Made by a program: the position numbers and the translations under genes. Source: Jannaschia helgolandensis (GTDB taxonomy: Bacteria > Pseudomonadota > Alphaproteobacteria > Rhodobacterales > Rhodobacteraceae). Taken from it: a stretch of 64,000 nucleotides of DNA. Location: assembly GCF_900109285.1 (NCBI RefSeq), contig NZ_FNZQ01000003.1, forward strand, positions 186,001-250,000, given 5' to 3'. This document shows, in pieces, positions 19,690 through 28,982 of the stretch. Below the pieces are notes generated by a model. The model was given only the letters and a program-made list of their open reading frames with translations. It did no database searches and was not told where the DNA came from. Numbering within the stretch: the first letter of the stretch is position 1; every line of letters starts with the position of its first letter.

Positions 19690-20844
19690 CTAGCTCACGA
19701 TCAGTCGGCGCAGCCCGTGAAAGTGATAGATATCGGCATAGCGGGGCGGTTCTGTCAGGCGCAGATCGGGTCGGCGTTCGCGCAGGGCCTGCAATCCGTG
19801 CAACAGTTCCAACCGGGCCAGCGGCGCGCCAAGACAGAAGTGCAGCCCGGCCCCGAAGCTGGTCGAGACCGGCGCATCCGGGAAGCGGGTCGCGTCGAAG
19901 GTCGCGGGGTCGGCATAGGCGGCGGGGTCGCGATTTGCGGCCCCCAGCAACAGCCCGACCTGTTCGCCTCGGGCAAAGCGGTGCCCCTGCACCTCGACGT
20001 CTTCGGTGGCATAGCGCGTGAACATATGCAGCGGCGGATCGTGGCGCAGCACCTCCTCGACCAGATCGGGAGTGACGGGCGTGCCCCAGTGACCTGCCGC
20101 GATCAGACCTGAAATACCGTTGCCCAGCGTGTGCACCGTCGCTTCGTGCCCCGCATTCAGCAGCAGGATGCAAGTGGCGGTGACTTCCTCGGACGAGAGT
20201 TTTCCGTCCTGCGCAACGGCCAGAAGCTGGGCGATCAGGCTGTCGTCCGGGGGCGCACGGAAGATATCGTGCAGGTAGGCCGTGAATTCCGTGGCAGCCT
20301 GGGCGGCGGCAAGTTCATCGGCATGGGTGCGGCACGCCTGATACATGCCAACCATGGCGTTCGACCAGCCCAGCAACAGGGGCGCATCGGATTCCGGCAC
20401 GCCCAGCAGGCGGGCGATGACGCGCACCGGCAGGGGCCGGGCAAAGGCATCGAGCAGGTCGAACGCGCCTGCCGGAAAGCCGTCGATCAGGCCGTGGGCC
20501 AGCGCCGCAATCTCGGGGCCGAGGGCGGCGACCCGGCGCGATGTGAAGGCGCGCAAGACCTGTGATCGCAGGCGGGTGTGGCGCGGCGGCTCCAGTTCCA
20601 GCATCGAATGTTCCTCGACCGACCAGAATCCGGCTTGATGCGCGGGCCGTACTGGCGGAAACGGGTCTTCGCGTCCGAACCGACGGTCACGCAGCAAAGC
20701 GCTGACCACTGCATGCGAGGCGGCGACCGGCATTTCGTAATCCGTCCACCACGCCAGCGGCCCGGCGGCGCGAAGCCGGTCGTAGAACGGATATGGGTCC
20801 TGAACGAAGGCCGGATCGGTTGGGGATTGGTCGAAGCGGTCCAT
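19690..20844 (-). CDS. Cytochrome P450
   Basis: A 384-residue soluble bacterial P450 from the ATG at 20844; the longer frame would need a TTG. The heme thiolate Cys337 sits in FGAGLHFCLGAPLARLEL. The I-helix reads LLLNAGHEATVHTLGNG and the ExxR region is LVEEVLRHDPPLHMFTRYA. It uses O2 and reduced ferredoxin to hydroxylate an unknown substrate. No ferredoxin or reductase gene is adjacent, so partners must be elsewhere. It is divergent from dctB with a 74-bp gap. Confidence 0.93.
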   Translation of the reverse strand: MDRFDQSPTDPAFVQDPYPFYDRLRAAGPLAWWTDYEMPVAASHAVVSALLRDRRFGREDPFPPVRPAHQAGFWSVEEHSMLELEPPRHTRLRSQVLRAFTSRRVAALGPEIAALAHGLIDGFPAGAFDLLDAFARPLPVRVIARLLGVPESDAPLLLGWSNAMVGMYQACRTHADELAAAQAATEFTAYLHDIFRAPPDDSLIAQLLAVAQDGKLSSEEVTATCILLLNAGHEATVHTLGNGISGLIAAGHWGTPVTPDLVEEVLRHDPPLHMFTRYATEDVEVQGHRFARGEQVGLLLGAANRDPAAYADPATFDATRFPDAPVSTSFGAGLHFCLGAPLARLELLHGLQALRERRPDLRLTEPPRYADIYHFHGLRRLIVS

Positions 20845-20918
20845 GACGCCCGAAGTGCCGGGACGAACCACAGGCGTCAAGGCTTGGCCCCGCGACCGGG
20901 CAGTCGTAGGCTTGGCAC

Positions 20919-22589
20919 ATGCACCGCGCGTTTCTCATCCTTCTGACACTGACGGCATCGGCCCTTTTGGCGGGAGCCGTCTGGTGGACGACGCTGGGCA
21001 CGGCACTCACCGCGCTGGAGGCCAAGGGCCGGTCGGACCTGAGCCTTGCCGCCGACCGTCTGCGGCTGGAGTTGCAACGCGGGCGCGATCTGGCTGTCCT
21101 GTTAGCGGGCGATCCGATCATCGCCCGGTCGATCGCCAATGCGGGCCGTATCGAATACCCGGCCACACGCTTGCAGGGCTTTGCCGACCGGTCGGGTGCA
21201 TCGGACGTGCTGCTGCTGCGCAAGAACGGGGTCATTATCGCCTCTGCTTCCGGTCGTCGGGGCGATCTGTCTGCGACCGGCTGGATGGAGCGGACGCGGC
21301 AGGGGGCGCTGGGCGTCGGCGCGATGCCACCCGACAGCGGGTCGACGGGCCGCATATTCACCCACGCCGCGCCGACGTTCGATGCGCAGGGCAAGGTGTC
21401 GGGCGCGGTGGCCGTGACGCGTGATTTGACGACGCTGGAGCGGAGCTGGCGCGGCGATCCGCAGGCGATCTATTTCACTGACCGGGCGGGCCACGTCGTG
21501 GTGTCGAACCGCGAGGAATTGCTGGGAGGCCCGCCGCCGCAGGAACGCGTCCCGATCCAGGGCTTCGACATCCGGCGGACCGAGATCGGGCGCTATATCC
21601 CGCGCGATGCGCTGCATCTGGAACTGCCGCTGCCGACACTGGATCTGACGGCGGAAATCCTGCTCGACACGGCGCCGGCACGGGCGCTGGCCATTGCGCG
21701 GGCACAAGCGGCGGGCGCAGCGCTTCTGGTGCTGGGCGCATTGCTGGTTTTTCTATGGGAACGCCGTCGCGTACTGGCCCGGGCCAATCTCATGCTGGAG
21801 GATCGCGTGGCCGAGCGCACCGCAGCGCTGACTGCCGAAGTGCGCGACCGGCGCGAGGCGCAGACCGCCCTGACCCGCGCGCAGGCCGATCTGGTGCAGG
21901 CGGGCAAGCTGTCGGCCCTGGGGCAGTTGTCGGCGGGTATAAGCCATGAGTTGAACCAGCCGCTGATGGCGATCCGAAGCTTCGCCCAGAACGGCGCGAC
22001 CTTTCTGGAACGCGGAAATGTCGAGGCAGCAGGCAGCAACCTGACGCGGATCGGCGATCTGGCGGGCCGCATGGGACGGATCATCCGCAACCTGTCGGCC
22101 TTCGCCCGCGCCGAGCCGCAACCGGCGATCGAGACGGATCTTGGGACCGTGATCGAGATCGCGCTGGAAATCACCGAAACGCGGCGGCGTGAAACGGGGG
22201 TGGAGGTGCGACTGGATCTGCCGGAGATGCCGGTTCTGGCGATGGCGGGCGAAGTGCGGATGGCGCAGGTCGTGGTCAACCTGATCTCGAACGCGGTGGA
22301 TGCGATGGCCGGGCGCGAAACACGCTTGCTGACTATCACGCTAAGCGACGGGCCGCCCGCGATCACGGTGCGCGATACCGGGCCGGGGCTGGATAACCCG
22401 GAGGCGATTTTCGACCCGTTCTATACCACCAAGGAGGTGGGCGCCGGGCTGGGGCTGGGCCTGTCTATCAGTTACGGTATCGTGTCCGGTTTCGGCGGCG
22501 CGATCCGGGGCAGCAACGTCGAGGGCGGGGCCGCATTCACGGTCGAATTGCAGCCTGCGGTCGCGGCATGCGACGGGGCGGCGGCATGA
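20919..22589 (+). CDS. dctB: C4-dicarboxylate sensor histidine kinase DctB-like
   Basis: A 556-residue membrane kinase. One N-terminal helix (about 4-28), a periplasmic sensor region of about 230 residues, a second helix (about 265-283), a short coiled linker, then the HisKA domain with His343 in LSAGISHELNQPLMAIRSFAQNG. The ATPase domain has NLISNAVDAMAG, VRDTGPGL, FDPFYTTKEVGAGLGLGLSISYGI. It overlaps dctD by 4 nt and precedes dctPQM, so it probably senses periplasmic C4-dicarboxylates or related acids. Confidence 0.9.
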   Translation: MHRAFLILLTLTASALLAGAVWWTTLGTALTALEAKGRSDLSLAADRLRLELQRGRDLAVLLAGDPIIARSIANAGRIEYPATRLQGFADRSGASDVLLLRKNGVIIASASGRRGDLSATGWMERTRQGALGVGAMPPDSGSTGRIFTHAAPTFDAQGKVSGAVAVTRDLTTLERSWRGDPQAIYFTDRAGHVVVSNREELLGGPPPQERVPIQGFDIRRTEIGRYIPRDALHLELPLPTLDLTAEILLDTAPARALAIARAQAAGAALLVLGALLVFLWERRRVLARANLMLEDRVAERTAALTAEVRDRREAQTALTRAQADLVQAGKLSALGQLSAGISHELNQPLMAIRSFAQNGATFLERGNVEAAGSNLTRIGDLAGRMGRIIRNLSAFARAEPQPAIETDLGTVIEIALEITETRRRETGVEVRLDLPEMPVLAMAGEVRMAQVVVNLISNAVDAMAGRETRLLTITLSDGPPAITVRDTGPGLDNPEAIFDPFYTTKEVGAGLGLGLSISYGIVSGFGGAIRGSNVEGGAAFTVELQPAVAACDGAAA

Positions 22590-23830
22590 CCGATGTCCTG
22601 CTAGTCGAAGACGATCTGAACGTCCGCGACGCGCTGTCCCAGACACTGGAACTGGCGGATCTGAACGTGACGCAGGCGGGCAGCTTCCTGGCCGCACAGC
22701 CGCGCCTGACGCGCGATCTGGCGGGCGTGGTGGTCAGCGATATCCGGATGCCGGGGCGCGACGGGTTCCATCTGTTGGCCTGTGCGCGGCAGGCCGATCC
22801 CGATCTGCCGGTGATCCTTCTGACGGGCGAGGGGGATGTGCCGACGGCGGTGCGCGGCATGTCGGAAGGGGCCTTTGCGTTTCTGGAAAAACCCTGCAAT
22901 CCGGATGAATTGGTGGCGACGGTGCGCCGCGCACTGACCCTGCGCCGCGCGACGCTGGAGGCCCGGCGGGCACGGGGGGCGCAGGAAGGCGGGGACGCGG
23001 CGGCGCGGATGCTGACGGGCGTATCGCCGCAATCGGGTGTGCTGCGGGACACGACCCGGACGGTTGCGCGGGCCTCGGGGGCGGTGCTGATCCACGGAGA
23101 GCCGGGGACCGGCACCTCGAAAGTGGCCGAGGTGATCCACCTTCTTTCGCCGCGTGCGACCGGACCGTTCGTCAAACGCTCCGCCCCCGCACTGGACACC
23201 GCAACGCTGGTCGAAGCGCTGACGCTGGCGCGCGGTGGAAGCCTGTTCGTGGATCATATCGACGCCCTGCCGCGCCCCTTGCAACACCGTTTGCCCGAAG
23301 ACGATGCCCAGACGGATGGCGTGCGGCTTCTGGCCGCGACGAACGCTGATCCGGCGGTGCTGCACCATGCGCTGGATCCGGATCTTTTCTACAGGCTTGA
23401 GGCACTGCGCGTCCATATCACGCCGCTGCGCGACCGGCCCGGCGACGTTCCGGTGCTGTTCCGGCATTATCTGGCGCTGGCCTGCGAACAGGCCGACCTT
23501 CCGGTGCCCGACGTGCCGCCGGACGTGCAGTCCCGCCTGATGGCGCAGAACTGGCCCGGAAATGCACGCGGGTTGATGAACCATGCAATGCGCTACGCGA
23601 TGGGCCTGTCCGACAATCTGACCGTCGAGCCGTCGGAACAGGGCGACAGGCCACGCGCCGGATTGGCGGACCGGATGCGGATGGTGGAACGCTCGATCCT
23701 GATCGAGACATTGACCCGACACAAAGGTCAGGCGACGATGGCGGCGCGCGATCTCGATCTGCCGCGCAAGACGTTTTACGACAAGCTGACGCGGCATGGA
23801 CTGCGGGCGGAGGATTATCGTCCGGACTGA
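22586..23830 (+). CDS. dctD: DctD-type response regulator with degenerate AAA+ domain
   Basis: A 414-residue regulator starting at the ATG (22586) that overlaps the dctB stop. The receiver is intact (phosphoacceptor Asp52 in VVVSDIRMPGRDG, Lys102 in FLEKPC). The central domain aligns with sigma-54 activators but is abnormal: Walker A is GEPGTGTSK with Thr177 in place of Lys, Walker B is GGSLFVDHID with His224 in place of Glu, and the region holding ESELFGHEKGAFTGA is missing (about 50 residues between Walker motifs instead of about 70). LFYRLEALRVHITPLRDRPGDV, NWPGNARGLMNHA and a Fis-like HTH (residues about 370-410) remain. It probably controls dctPQM without remodelling sigma-54 holoenzyme. 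Confidence 0.85.
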   Translation: MTDVLLVEDDLNVRDALSQTLELADLNVTQAGSFLAAQPRLTRDLAGVVVSDIRMPGRDGFHLLACARQADPDLPVILLTGEGDVPTAVRGMSEGAFAFLEKPCNPDELVATVRRALTLRRATLEARRARGAQEGGDAAARMLTGVSPQSGVLRDTTRTVARASGAVLIHGEPGTGTSKVAEVIHLLSPRATGPFVKRSAPALDTATLVEALTLARGGSLFVDHIDALPRPLQHRLPEDDAQTDGVRLLAATNADPAVLHHALDPDLFYRLEALRVHITPLRDRPGDVPVLFRHYLALACEQADLPVPDVPPDVQSRLMAQNWPGNARGLMNHAMRYAMGLSDNLTVEPSEQGDRPRAGLADRMRMVERSILIETLTRHKGQATMAARDLDLPRKTFYDKLTRHGLRAEDYRPD

Positions 23831-23832
23831 CC

Positions 23833-23882
23833 TGTGCAGATTCTCGCACTAAGACGGGGACAACCGTGCGGATTTCCGCACG
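23833..23882. promoter_or_regulatory. Tandem palindromes upstream of dctP (probable DctD sites)
   Basis: Two inverted repeats of the form GTGC-N8-GCAC lie just after dctD. Site 1 (23833-23850, TGTGCAGATTCTCGCACT) is imperfect. Site 2 (23865-23882, CGTGCGGATTTCCGCACG) is a perfect dyad. They share 13 of 18 bases and start 32 bp apart, about three helical turns. Tandem strong/weak DctD sites are known upstream of rhizobial dctA, and these resemble them. Site 2 with the following ATTTTGATTT could alternatively serve as the dctBD terminator. Confidence 0.65.
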
Positions 23883-23977
23883 ATTTTGATTTCGTAGCGT
23901 GAACGTAATGCAGTAACCATTTGAAATATATGATTTTCAGATATCGGCGACTTCTCGCTTTACCCGCTTCGCAACGC

Positions 23978-23993
23978 TGATACCTTTTTTGCA
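23978..23993 (+). promoter_or_regulatory. -24/-12-like sequence upstream of dctP
   Basis: TGATACCTTTTTTGCA has the exact spacing of the sigma-54 consensus TGGCACG-N4-TTGCA and a perfect -12 half, but the -24 half is TGATAC, lacking the second G and the C of TGGCAC. It lies 40 bp before the dctP start codon, a reasonable position. Because the adjacent DctD lacks its sigma-54 contact loop, this may be a relic or chance match. Confidence 0.3.
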
Positions 23994-24032
23994 AGCGTTC
24001 CGGGGAGGGACGCGCGCAAGGGAGATAAATTC

Positions 24033-25040
24033 ATGAAGTATCTGACAACCGCCGCCACTGCGGTGGCTCTGACCATGACGGCGCAGGCTGCTTTCGCAAG
24101 CTGTGAAGCTGGCGAGATCGTCGTCAAGTTCGCGCATGTCACCAACACCGACAAGCATCCCAAAGGCCTTGCCGCCGCCCTGTTCCAGGAGCGTGTGAAC
24201 GCGGAGATGGATGGCATCATGTGTGTCGAGGTCTTCCCGAACTCTACACTCTACAACGATGACCAGGTGCTGGAGGCCATGTTACAGGGCGACGTCCAGA
24301 TGGCCGCCCCGTCGCTGTCGAAATTCGAAGCCTTCACCAAGGTTTTCCAGGTGTTCGACCTGCCATTCCTGTTCCCGAACATCGAGGCGCTGGATACCTT
24401 CCAGCAAGGCGAAGTCGGTCAGGATATGATGAACTCCATGCAGCGCCGCGGCCTGCAGGGTCTGGCATTCTGGCATAACGGTCTCAAGCAGATGTCGGCC
24501 AACAAGGCGCTGATCCTGCCGACGGATGCCGCCGGTCTGAAGTTCCGTGTCCAGCCGTCCGATGTCATCGTCGCGCAGATGGAGGCGATCGGTGTCTCGC
24601 CACAGCCGATGGCCTTTTCCGAGGTCTATGGCGCCCTGCAGACCGGCGTCGTCGACGGGCAGGAGAATACCTGGTCGAACATCTACGGCCAGAAGTTCTT
24701 CGAAGTTCAGGATGGTGTCACCGAGACGAACCACGGTGCGCTGGATTACCTTGTCGTGACCTCGACCGACTTCCTCGACAGCCTTGATCCGGCGGTGCGG
24801 GATCAGATGATGACGATCCTGGCCGAAGTGACGGAAGAACGGAATGCGGCGGTGGGTCAGATCGACCAGGAAGCCCGTCAGGCGGTTCTGGACGCCGGTG
24901 GCGTGATCCGCGAACTGACGCCCGAACAGCGTCAGGCCTGGGTCGATGCGATGAAGCCCGTCTGGGCGAAATTCGCCGATGGCATCGGCCAGGACGTGAT
25001 TGACGCGGCAGTCGCCGTGGGTGCCGCACAGGAGAGCTGA
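24033..25040 (+). CDS. dctP: TRAP transporter substrate-binding protein DctP
   Basis: A 335-residue periplasmic binding protein with a signal peptide (MKYLTTAATAVALTMTAQAAFA). The mature part follows the DctP family closely: IVVKFAHVTNTDKHPKG, YNDDQVLEAMLQGDVQMA, FDLPFLFPN, GLKFRVQPSDVI with the conserved Arg that binds substrate carboxylate, and ALQTGVVDGQENTW. It captures C4-dicarboxylates such as succinate or malate and delivers them to DctQM. A good ribosome site (GGGAGAT) precedes the ATG. Confidence 0.95.
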   Translation: MKYLTTAATAVALTMTAQAAFASCEAGEIVVKFAHVTNTDKHPKGLAAALFQERVNAEMDGIMCVEVFPNSTLYNDDQVLEAMLQGDVQMAAPSLSKFEAFTKVFQVFDLPFLFPNIEALDTFQQGEVGQDMMNSMQRRGLQGLAFWHNGLKQMSANKALILPTDAAGLKFRVQPSDVIVAQMEAIGVSPQPMAFSEVYGALQTGVVDGQENTWSNIYGQKFFEVQDGVTETNHGALDYLVVTSTDFLDSLDPAVRDQMMTILAEVTEERNAAVGQIDQEARQAVLDAGGVIRELTPEQRQAWVDAMKPVWAKFADGIGQDVIDAAVAVGAAQES

Positions 25041-25121
25041 CACCGCTCTTACACGACAGGGGGCCGGGCCGCGCGGGGAGAGGATGCGCGGCCCGGTCCG
25101 TCACGCAAGGGAGGGGACATC

Positions 25122-25853
25122 ATGGCCGAGCGCTATGTACCGAAAGGCCGACTGGGTCATGTCATTCACAGGTTCGAAGAGATCGCGATCGCCTTCCTGC
25201 TTGGCGTGATGACGCTTCTGACTTTCGTGAACGTGCTGCTTCGATATGTCTTCAACCAATCGGTCATCTGGTCGCTGGAAGTCATCCTGATGCTCTTCGC
25301 CTGGCTGGTTATCTTCGGCGTCAGCTACGCCTTCAAGACGACGTCCAACCTTGGCGTCGATGCCGTGACCGGCCTTCTGCCGACGCGCGGCAAACGCCTT
25401 GCCGCGCTGCTGGCCGGGCTGGTGACCATCGCTTACGCGGCCTTGCTCCTGAAGGGTGCCTGGGACTTCTGGGCCAATTACGGCAACCTGCCGCAGACGA
25501 CGGGCCGCTGGTTTCCGACCGGATTGCAGGACATGCGCCCGCAGGATTACCGCGGCTATACGCCGACGCAACAGGTGCCGATGCTCGACTGGCTGCGCTG
25601 GCCGCTGGAATCCTGGCTGCTGATCGAAGGGGACGAACCCTTCGAGAAATTTCCCCGTGCCATTCCCTTCATGATCATGCCACTGGGTGCGGCGTTGATT
25701 CTGCTCCGCGTGGTGCAGGCCGTCATCGCCATCGCGCGTGGCGAACGCGAAAGCCTGATCGTCAGCCACGAGGCCGAAGATGCGGTTGACGAGGCGGCGG
25801 CGACCCTGCGCGCCTCGGAGTATCCGGCTGAACACGAAGCAGGAAGGATCTGA
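25122..25853 (+). CDS. dctQ: TRAP transporter small permease DctQ
   Basis: A 243-residue four-helix membrane subunit. FLLGVMTLLTFVNVLLRYVF and SLEVILMLFAWLVIFGVSYAFK are the family hallmarks. A longer than usual hydrophilic stretch of about 70 residues (WANYGNLPQTTGRWFPTGLQ onward) lies between helices 3 and 4, as in the longer dicarboxylate-type DctQ proteins. It sits 3 nt before dctM, with which it forms the sodium-driven permease. Confidence 0.93.
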   Translation: MAERYVPKGRLGHVIHRFEEIAIAFLLGVMTLLTFVNVLLRYVFNQSVIWSLEVILMLFAWLVIFGVSYAFKTTSNLGVDAVTGLLPTRGKRLAALLAGLVTIAYAALLLKGAWDFWANYGNLPQTTGRWFPTGLQDMRPQDYRGYTPTQQVPMLDWLRWPLESWLLIEGDEPFEKFPRAIPFMIMPLGAALILLRVVQAVIAIARGERESLIVSHEAEDAVDEAAATLRASEYPAEHEAGRI

Positions 25854-25856
25854 GAC

Positions 25857-27296
25857 ATGGACGTTCTGCTTCTATTCGTGATGATCGTGGGACTGCTTCT
25901 GATCGGTGTGCCGATCGCGGTCAGCCTGGGCTTCAGTTCCATCGTTTTCCTGCTTGCATTCTCGAACACCTCGCTGTCGTCCATTGCCAAGCAATTCTAC
26001 GACTCGATGGCCGAGCATTACACATTGCTGGCCATTCCCTTCTTCATTCTGGCGTCGAGTTTCATGTCCACCGGCGGCGTGGCCAGGCGGATCATCCGGT
26101 TTTCAATCGCCTGTGTCGGCCACTTCCGCGGCGGTCTGGCCATTGCGGGTGTCTTTGCCTGCATGATGTTCGCGGCCCTGTCCGGGTCGTCCCCGGCTAC
26201 GGTGGTCGCCATCGGCACGATCGTTATCGCGGCGATGAAACAGGCCGGATACACCAAGGAATTCGCCGCCGGTGTCATCTGCAACGCGGGCACGCTGGGC
26301 ATCCTGATTCCGCCGTCCATCGTGATGGTGGTCTATGCGTCGGCGACGGATGTGTCGGTCGGCAGGATGTTCCTGGCCGGTGTCATTCCGGGCATTCTGG
26401 CCGGTCTGATGCTGATGATCACGATCTATGTCATCGCGGTGAAACGGAATATGCCCAAGGGTGACTTCGCGGGCTGGGGCGAGGTCGGGGCATCCTTCCG
26501 CGACGCATTCTGGGGTCTGATGCTGATCGCGATCATCATGCTGGGTATCTACGGAATTCCGGGCCTGACGGGTGCGATCTTCACGCCGACCGAGGCGGCG
26601 GCCGTCGCGTCAGTCTATGCCTTCCTTGTGGCGATGTTCGTCTACCGCGACATCGGCCCTCTGGCCCCGGCCCAGGCGCAATCGGTCGGCGCGGCGGTCG
26701 CGGTCGGTATGAACGCGCCGATCGGGACGCCCAAGTCGCTTATGTCTCACCCCCAGGCGCTGGTCACCGCGTTCTTCCATCGCGACACGATTGCCACGCT
26801 TCTGGATGCAGCCAAGCTGACGATCACGCTGATGTTCATCATCGCCAACGCGCTGATCCTGAAATATGTTCTGACCGACGAACAAATTCCGCAGAGCATC
26901 GCGAACGCCATGCTGGGGGTCGGCTTGGGGCCGATCACCTTCCTGATCGCGGTGAATGTCATTCTTCTGATCGGCGGTCAGTTCATGGAGCCGTCGGGCC
27001 TGCTGGTCATCGTCGCTCCGCTGGTCTTCCCCATCGCGATTGAGTTGGGGATCGACCCGATCCATCTGGGCATCATCATGGTGGTGAACATGGAAATCGG
27101 GATGATCACGCCTCCAGTCGGCCTGAACCTGTTCGTCACCTCGGGCGTGGCGGGCATGTCGATGATGGCGGTGGTGAAGGCGGCGCTTCCGTTTCTGGCC
27201 GTACTCTTCGTATTCCTGATCATGGTGACATACATCCCGATCATTTCGACGTGGTTGCCGACGCTGGTGATGGGACCGGAACTGATCATAAAATAG
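25857..27296 (+). CDS. dctM: TRAP transporter large permease DctM
   Basis: A 479-residue polytopic membrane protein forming the translocation channel. Family motifs include VPIAVSLGFSSIVFLLAF, PFFILASSFMSTGGVARRII, FAALSGSSPATVVAIGTIVI, GTLGILIPPSIVMVVYA, TPTEAAAVASVYAF and EIGMITPPVGLNLFV. A hydrophilic insertion of about 45 residues near position 265-310 is longer than in minimal DctM proteins. It is the last gene of the operon and is followed by a terminator hairpin. Confidence 0.95.
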   Translation: MDVLLLFVMIVGLLLIGVPIAVSLGFSSIVFLLAFSNTSLSSIAKQFYDSMAEHYTLLAIPFFILASSFMSTGGVARRIIRFSIACVGHFRGGLAIAGVFACMMFAALSGSSPATVVAIGTIVIAAMKQAGYTKEFAAGVICNAGTLGILIPPSIVMVVYASATDVSVGRMFLAGVIPGILAGLMLMITIYVIAVKRNMPKGDFAGWGEVGASFRDAFWGLMLIAIIMLGIYGIPGLTGAIFTPTEAAAVASVYAFLVAMFVYRDIGPLAPAQAQSVGAAVAVGMNAPIGTPKSLMSHPQALVTAFFHRDTIATLLDAAKLTITLMFIIANALILKYVLTDEQIPQSIANAMLGVGLGPITFLIAVNVILLIGGQFMEPSGLLVIVAPLVFPIAIELGIDPIHLGIIMVVNMEIGMITPPVGLNLFVTSGVAGMSMMAVVKAALPFLAVLFVFLIMVTYIPIISTWLPTLVMGPELIIK

Positions 27297-27301
27297 GGTC
27301 G

Positions 27302-27320
27302 GGGGCCGGAAGGCCCCTTT
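27302..27320 (+). terminator. Terminator of dctPQM
   Basis: GGGGCC-GGAA-GGCCCC (27302-27317) is a 6-bp GC stem with a stable GNRA tetraloop, followed by TTTCTCTC. It begins 5 bp after the dctM stop codon, so it is a probable intrinsic terminator, though its T-run is short. Confidence 0.7.
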
Positions 27321-27333
27321 CTCTCGCGATCTC

Positions 27334-28143
27334 TTACTTCGTCATGCGTCCGCTGCGCAGTGATCGAGGATCGGCACATCCCAGGATGACAGCCACGGAG
27401 CGGGCAAACATCAGCCGCGTACAGACCCCTTCGGACGGGGTATTTCCCGGCTCCACCCCGGTGAAGAAGGCTTCAATGCCATGGTTCCGTGACATCGACA
27501 GCATCGCATGGGCCCCGAGGATGAGGGCCAGTTTACGCCCGCGCCAGGCCGTGTCGGTGGCAAGCATGCCCCAATAGGCCTGCCTGCCCGGAACTGGATG
27601 ATCGGGGTGTGCAAACCCGGCCGAAGCCCCGCAGGACACCACCTTGCCTTCCCCATCCTGTGCAACAAGGCAGACGGCTGGATTGAGAAGGCCGCGCAGC
27701 ACCTCGCCGGCCAAGGGCAGGACGCCGCTCCCCAGTGCCATGTCCGCAAGGGAGGCAAGGACCGTCGAGGGGGTATCGGCATCGATACGGGTCATCGTCA
27801 AACCGGCAGGCAAGGGCAGATCCCGCACGATTGCCTTGGCCGCCGCAAGGGATGCCGCCCCCCCGTCCCATCTGGAATAGGCAATCGGGACGAGGTTCCG
27901 TGCCGTCAGCCCATCATGCAGGGCCGCAACCTCCGCTTCGGGGACCAGGGCGATAGCGGCGTTGCCCTGCACCCGTGCCAGGGCCGTCAGGTGGTCGAGA
28001 TCGCGGACCGTACCCGTGGCAAGGCCGACCGTGCGTCCGTAGTAGGTATAGCGGGGATCCTGCCCGAGGATGTCGAACAGGGCCCGCCCGCGTCGCAGAA
28101 GGGCCCGTTGTTCATCGCTTCCGTAGATATCGTCCTGCGTCAT
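27334..28143 (-). CDS. GNAT-like acetyltransferase
   Basis: About 269 residues from the ATG at 28143, preceded by AAGAGGG; the longer frame to 28197 adds an unlikely leader. The C-terminal half resembles a GNAT domain: AVCLVAQDGEGKVVSCGASAGF forms the central strands, YWGMLATDTAWRGRKLALILGAHAM fits the acetyl-CoA pyrophosphate loop, and AFFTGVEPGNTPSEGVCTRLMF the C-terminal strand-helix. The N-terminal half is less clear. The substrate is unknown. It lies 78 nt downstream of tpiA on the same strand. Confidence 0.6.
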   Translation of the reverse strand: MTQDDIYGSDEQRALLRRGRALFDILGQDPRYTYYGRTVGLATGTVRDLDHLTALARVQGNAAIALVPEAEVAALHDGLTARNLVPIAYSRWDGGAASLAAAKAIVRDLPLPAGLTMTRIDADTPSTVLASLADMALGSGVLPLAGEVLRGLLNPAVCLVAQDGEGKVVSCGASAGFAHPDHPVPGRQAYWGMLATDTAWRGRKLALILGAHAMLSMSRNHGIEAFFTGVEPGNTPSEGVCTRLMFARSVAVILGCADPRSLRSGRMTK

Positions 28144-28221
28144 GGCCCTCTTCCCGGTCAGGGTGAGAGGATCCGCCGCAGGACCGGCCCCTGTCAAAGA
28201 GTTTCGGGTCGGGCACAGCCG

Positions 28222-28932
28222 TCAACTGGCGGCAAGCGCCTCGATGATTGGCACGAAATCCGCTGCCTTCAGACTGGCGCCCCCGACCAATGCCCCATCG
28301 ACATTGGTCAGCGCGAACAACTCCGCCGCGTTCCCCGCCTTGACCGATCCGCCGTAAAGCAATGACATTCGGGGGCCGACCTGCGCGCGCAGCGCGTCGT
28401 GGACTTCCGCGACCTGGGCCGCGCTGGCGACCTTGCCGGTGCCGATGGCCCAGACCGGCTCGTAGGCGATGATCGTATTGTCCGCCGTCGCCCCGTCGGG
28501 GAGAGAGCCGTTCAGCTGTCCTTCCAGAACCGCCAGGGTTTCCCCGGCCTCGCGCTGCTCCAGTGTCTCGCCGATGCACAGAATCGCAATCAGACCTGCA
28601 TTCCAGGCGGCCTGGGTCTGGGCCCGGACATCGGCATCGGTCTCGCCATGGTCGGCCCGGCGTTCGGAATGGCCGGTGATGCAATAGGTCGCGCCTGCAT
28701 CGGCCAGCATCGGGGCCGAGATATCGCCGGTATGCGCGCCTGACGTTTCAGCGTGACAATACTGTCCGCCAAGCGCCAAGCGCGCGTCAGACAGGACCGT
28801 CAGCAAGGTGGCAGGGGGGCACAGGATAACGACGCAATCGCCTGCGTCCGCCTGGCCGATGGCCATGGCCTCGGATACGGCGGCGCGCGTTCCGTTCATC
28901 TTCCAGTTTCCGGCGGCGATTTTCTTCGGCAT
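28222..28932 (-). CDS. tpiA: Triosephosphate isomerase
   Basis: A 236-residue TIM-barrel enzyme interconverting dihydroxyacetone phosphate and glyceraldehyde 3-phosphate. The start at 28932 ([14 protein letters not shown]) carries the catalytic Lys and is preceded by GGAGGG. Active-site loops are visible: ITGHSERR (catalytic His), [12 protein letters not shown] (catalytic Glu), and [14 protein letters not shown] (phosphate). It is slightly short for the family but complete. Confidence 0.97.
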   Translation of the reverse strand: MPKKIAAGNWKMNGTRAAVSEAMAIGQADAGDCVVILCPPATLLTVLSDARLALGGQYCHAETSGAHTGDISAPMLADAGATYCITGHSERRADHGETDADVRAQTQAAWNAGLIAILCIGETLEQREAGETLAVLEGQLNGSLPDGATADNTIIAYEPVWAIGTGKVASAAQVAEVHDALRAQVGPRMSLLYGGSVKAGNAAELFALTNVDGALVGGASLKAADFVPIIEALAAS

Positions 28933-28982
28933 GGGGAGCCCTCCTGTTTGCACAGGGGCATACACCGGGCGATGCGACAATC

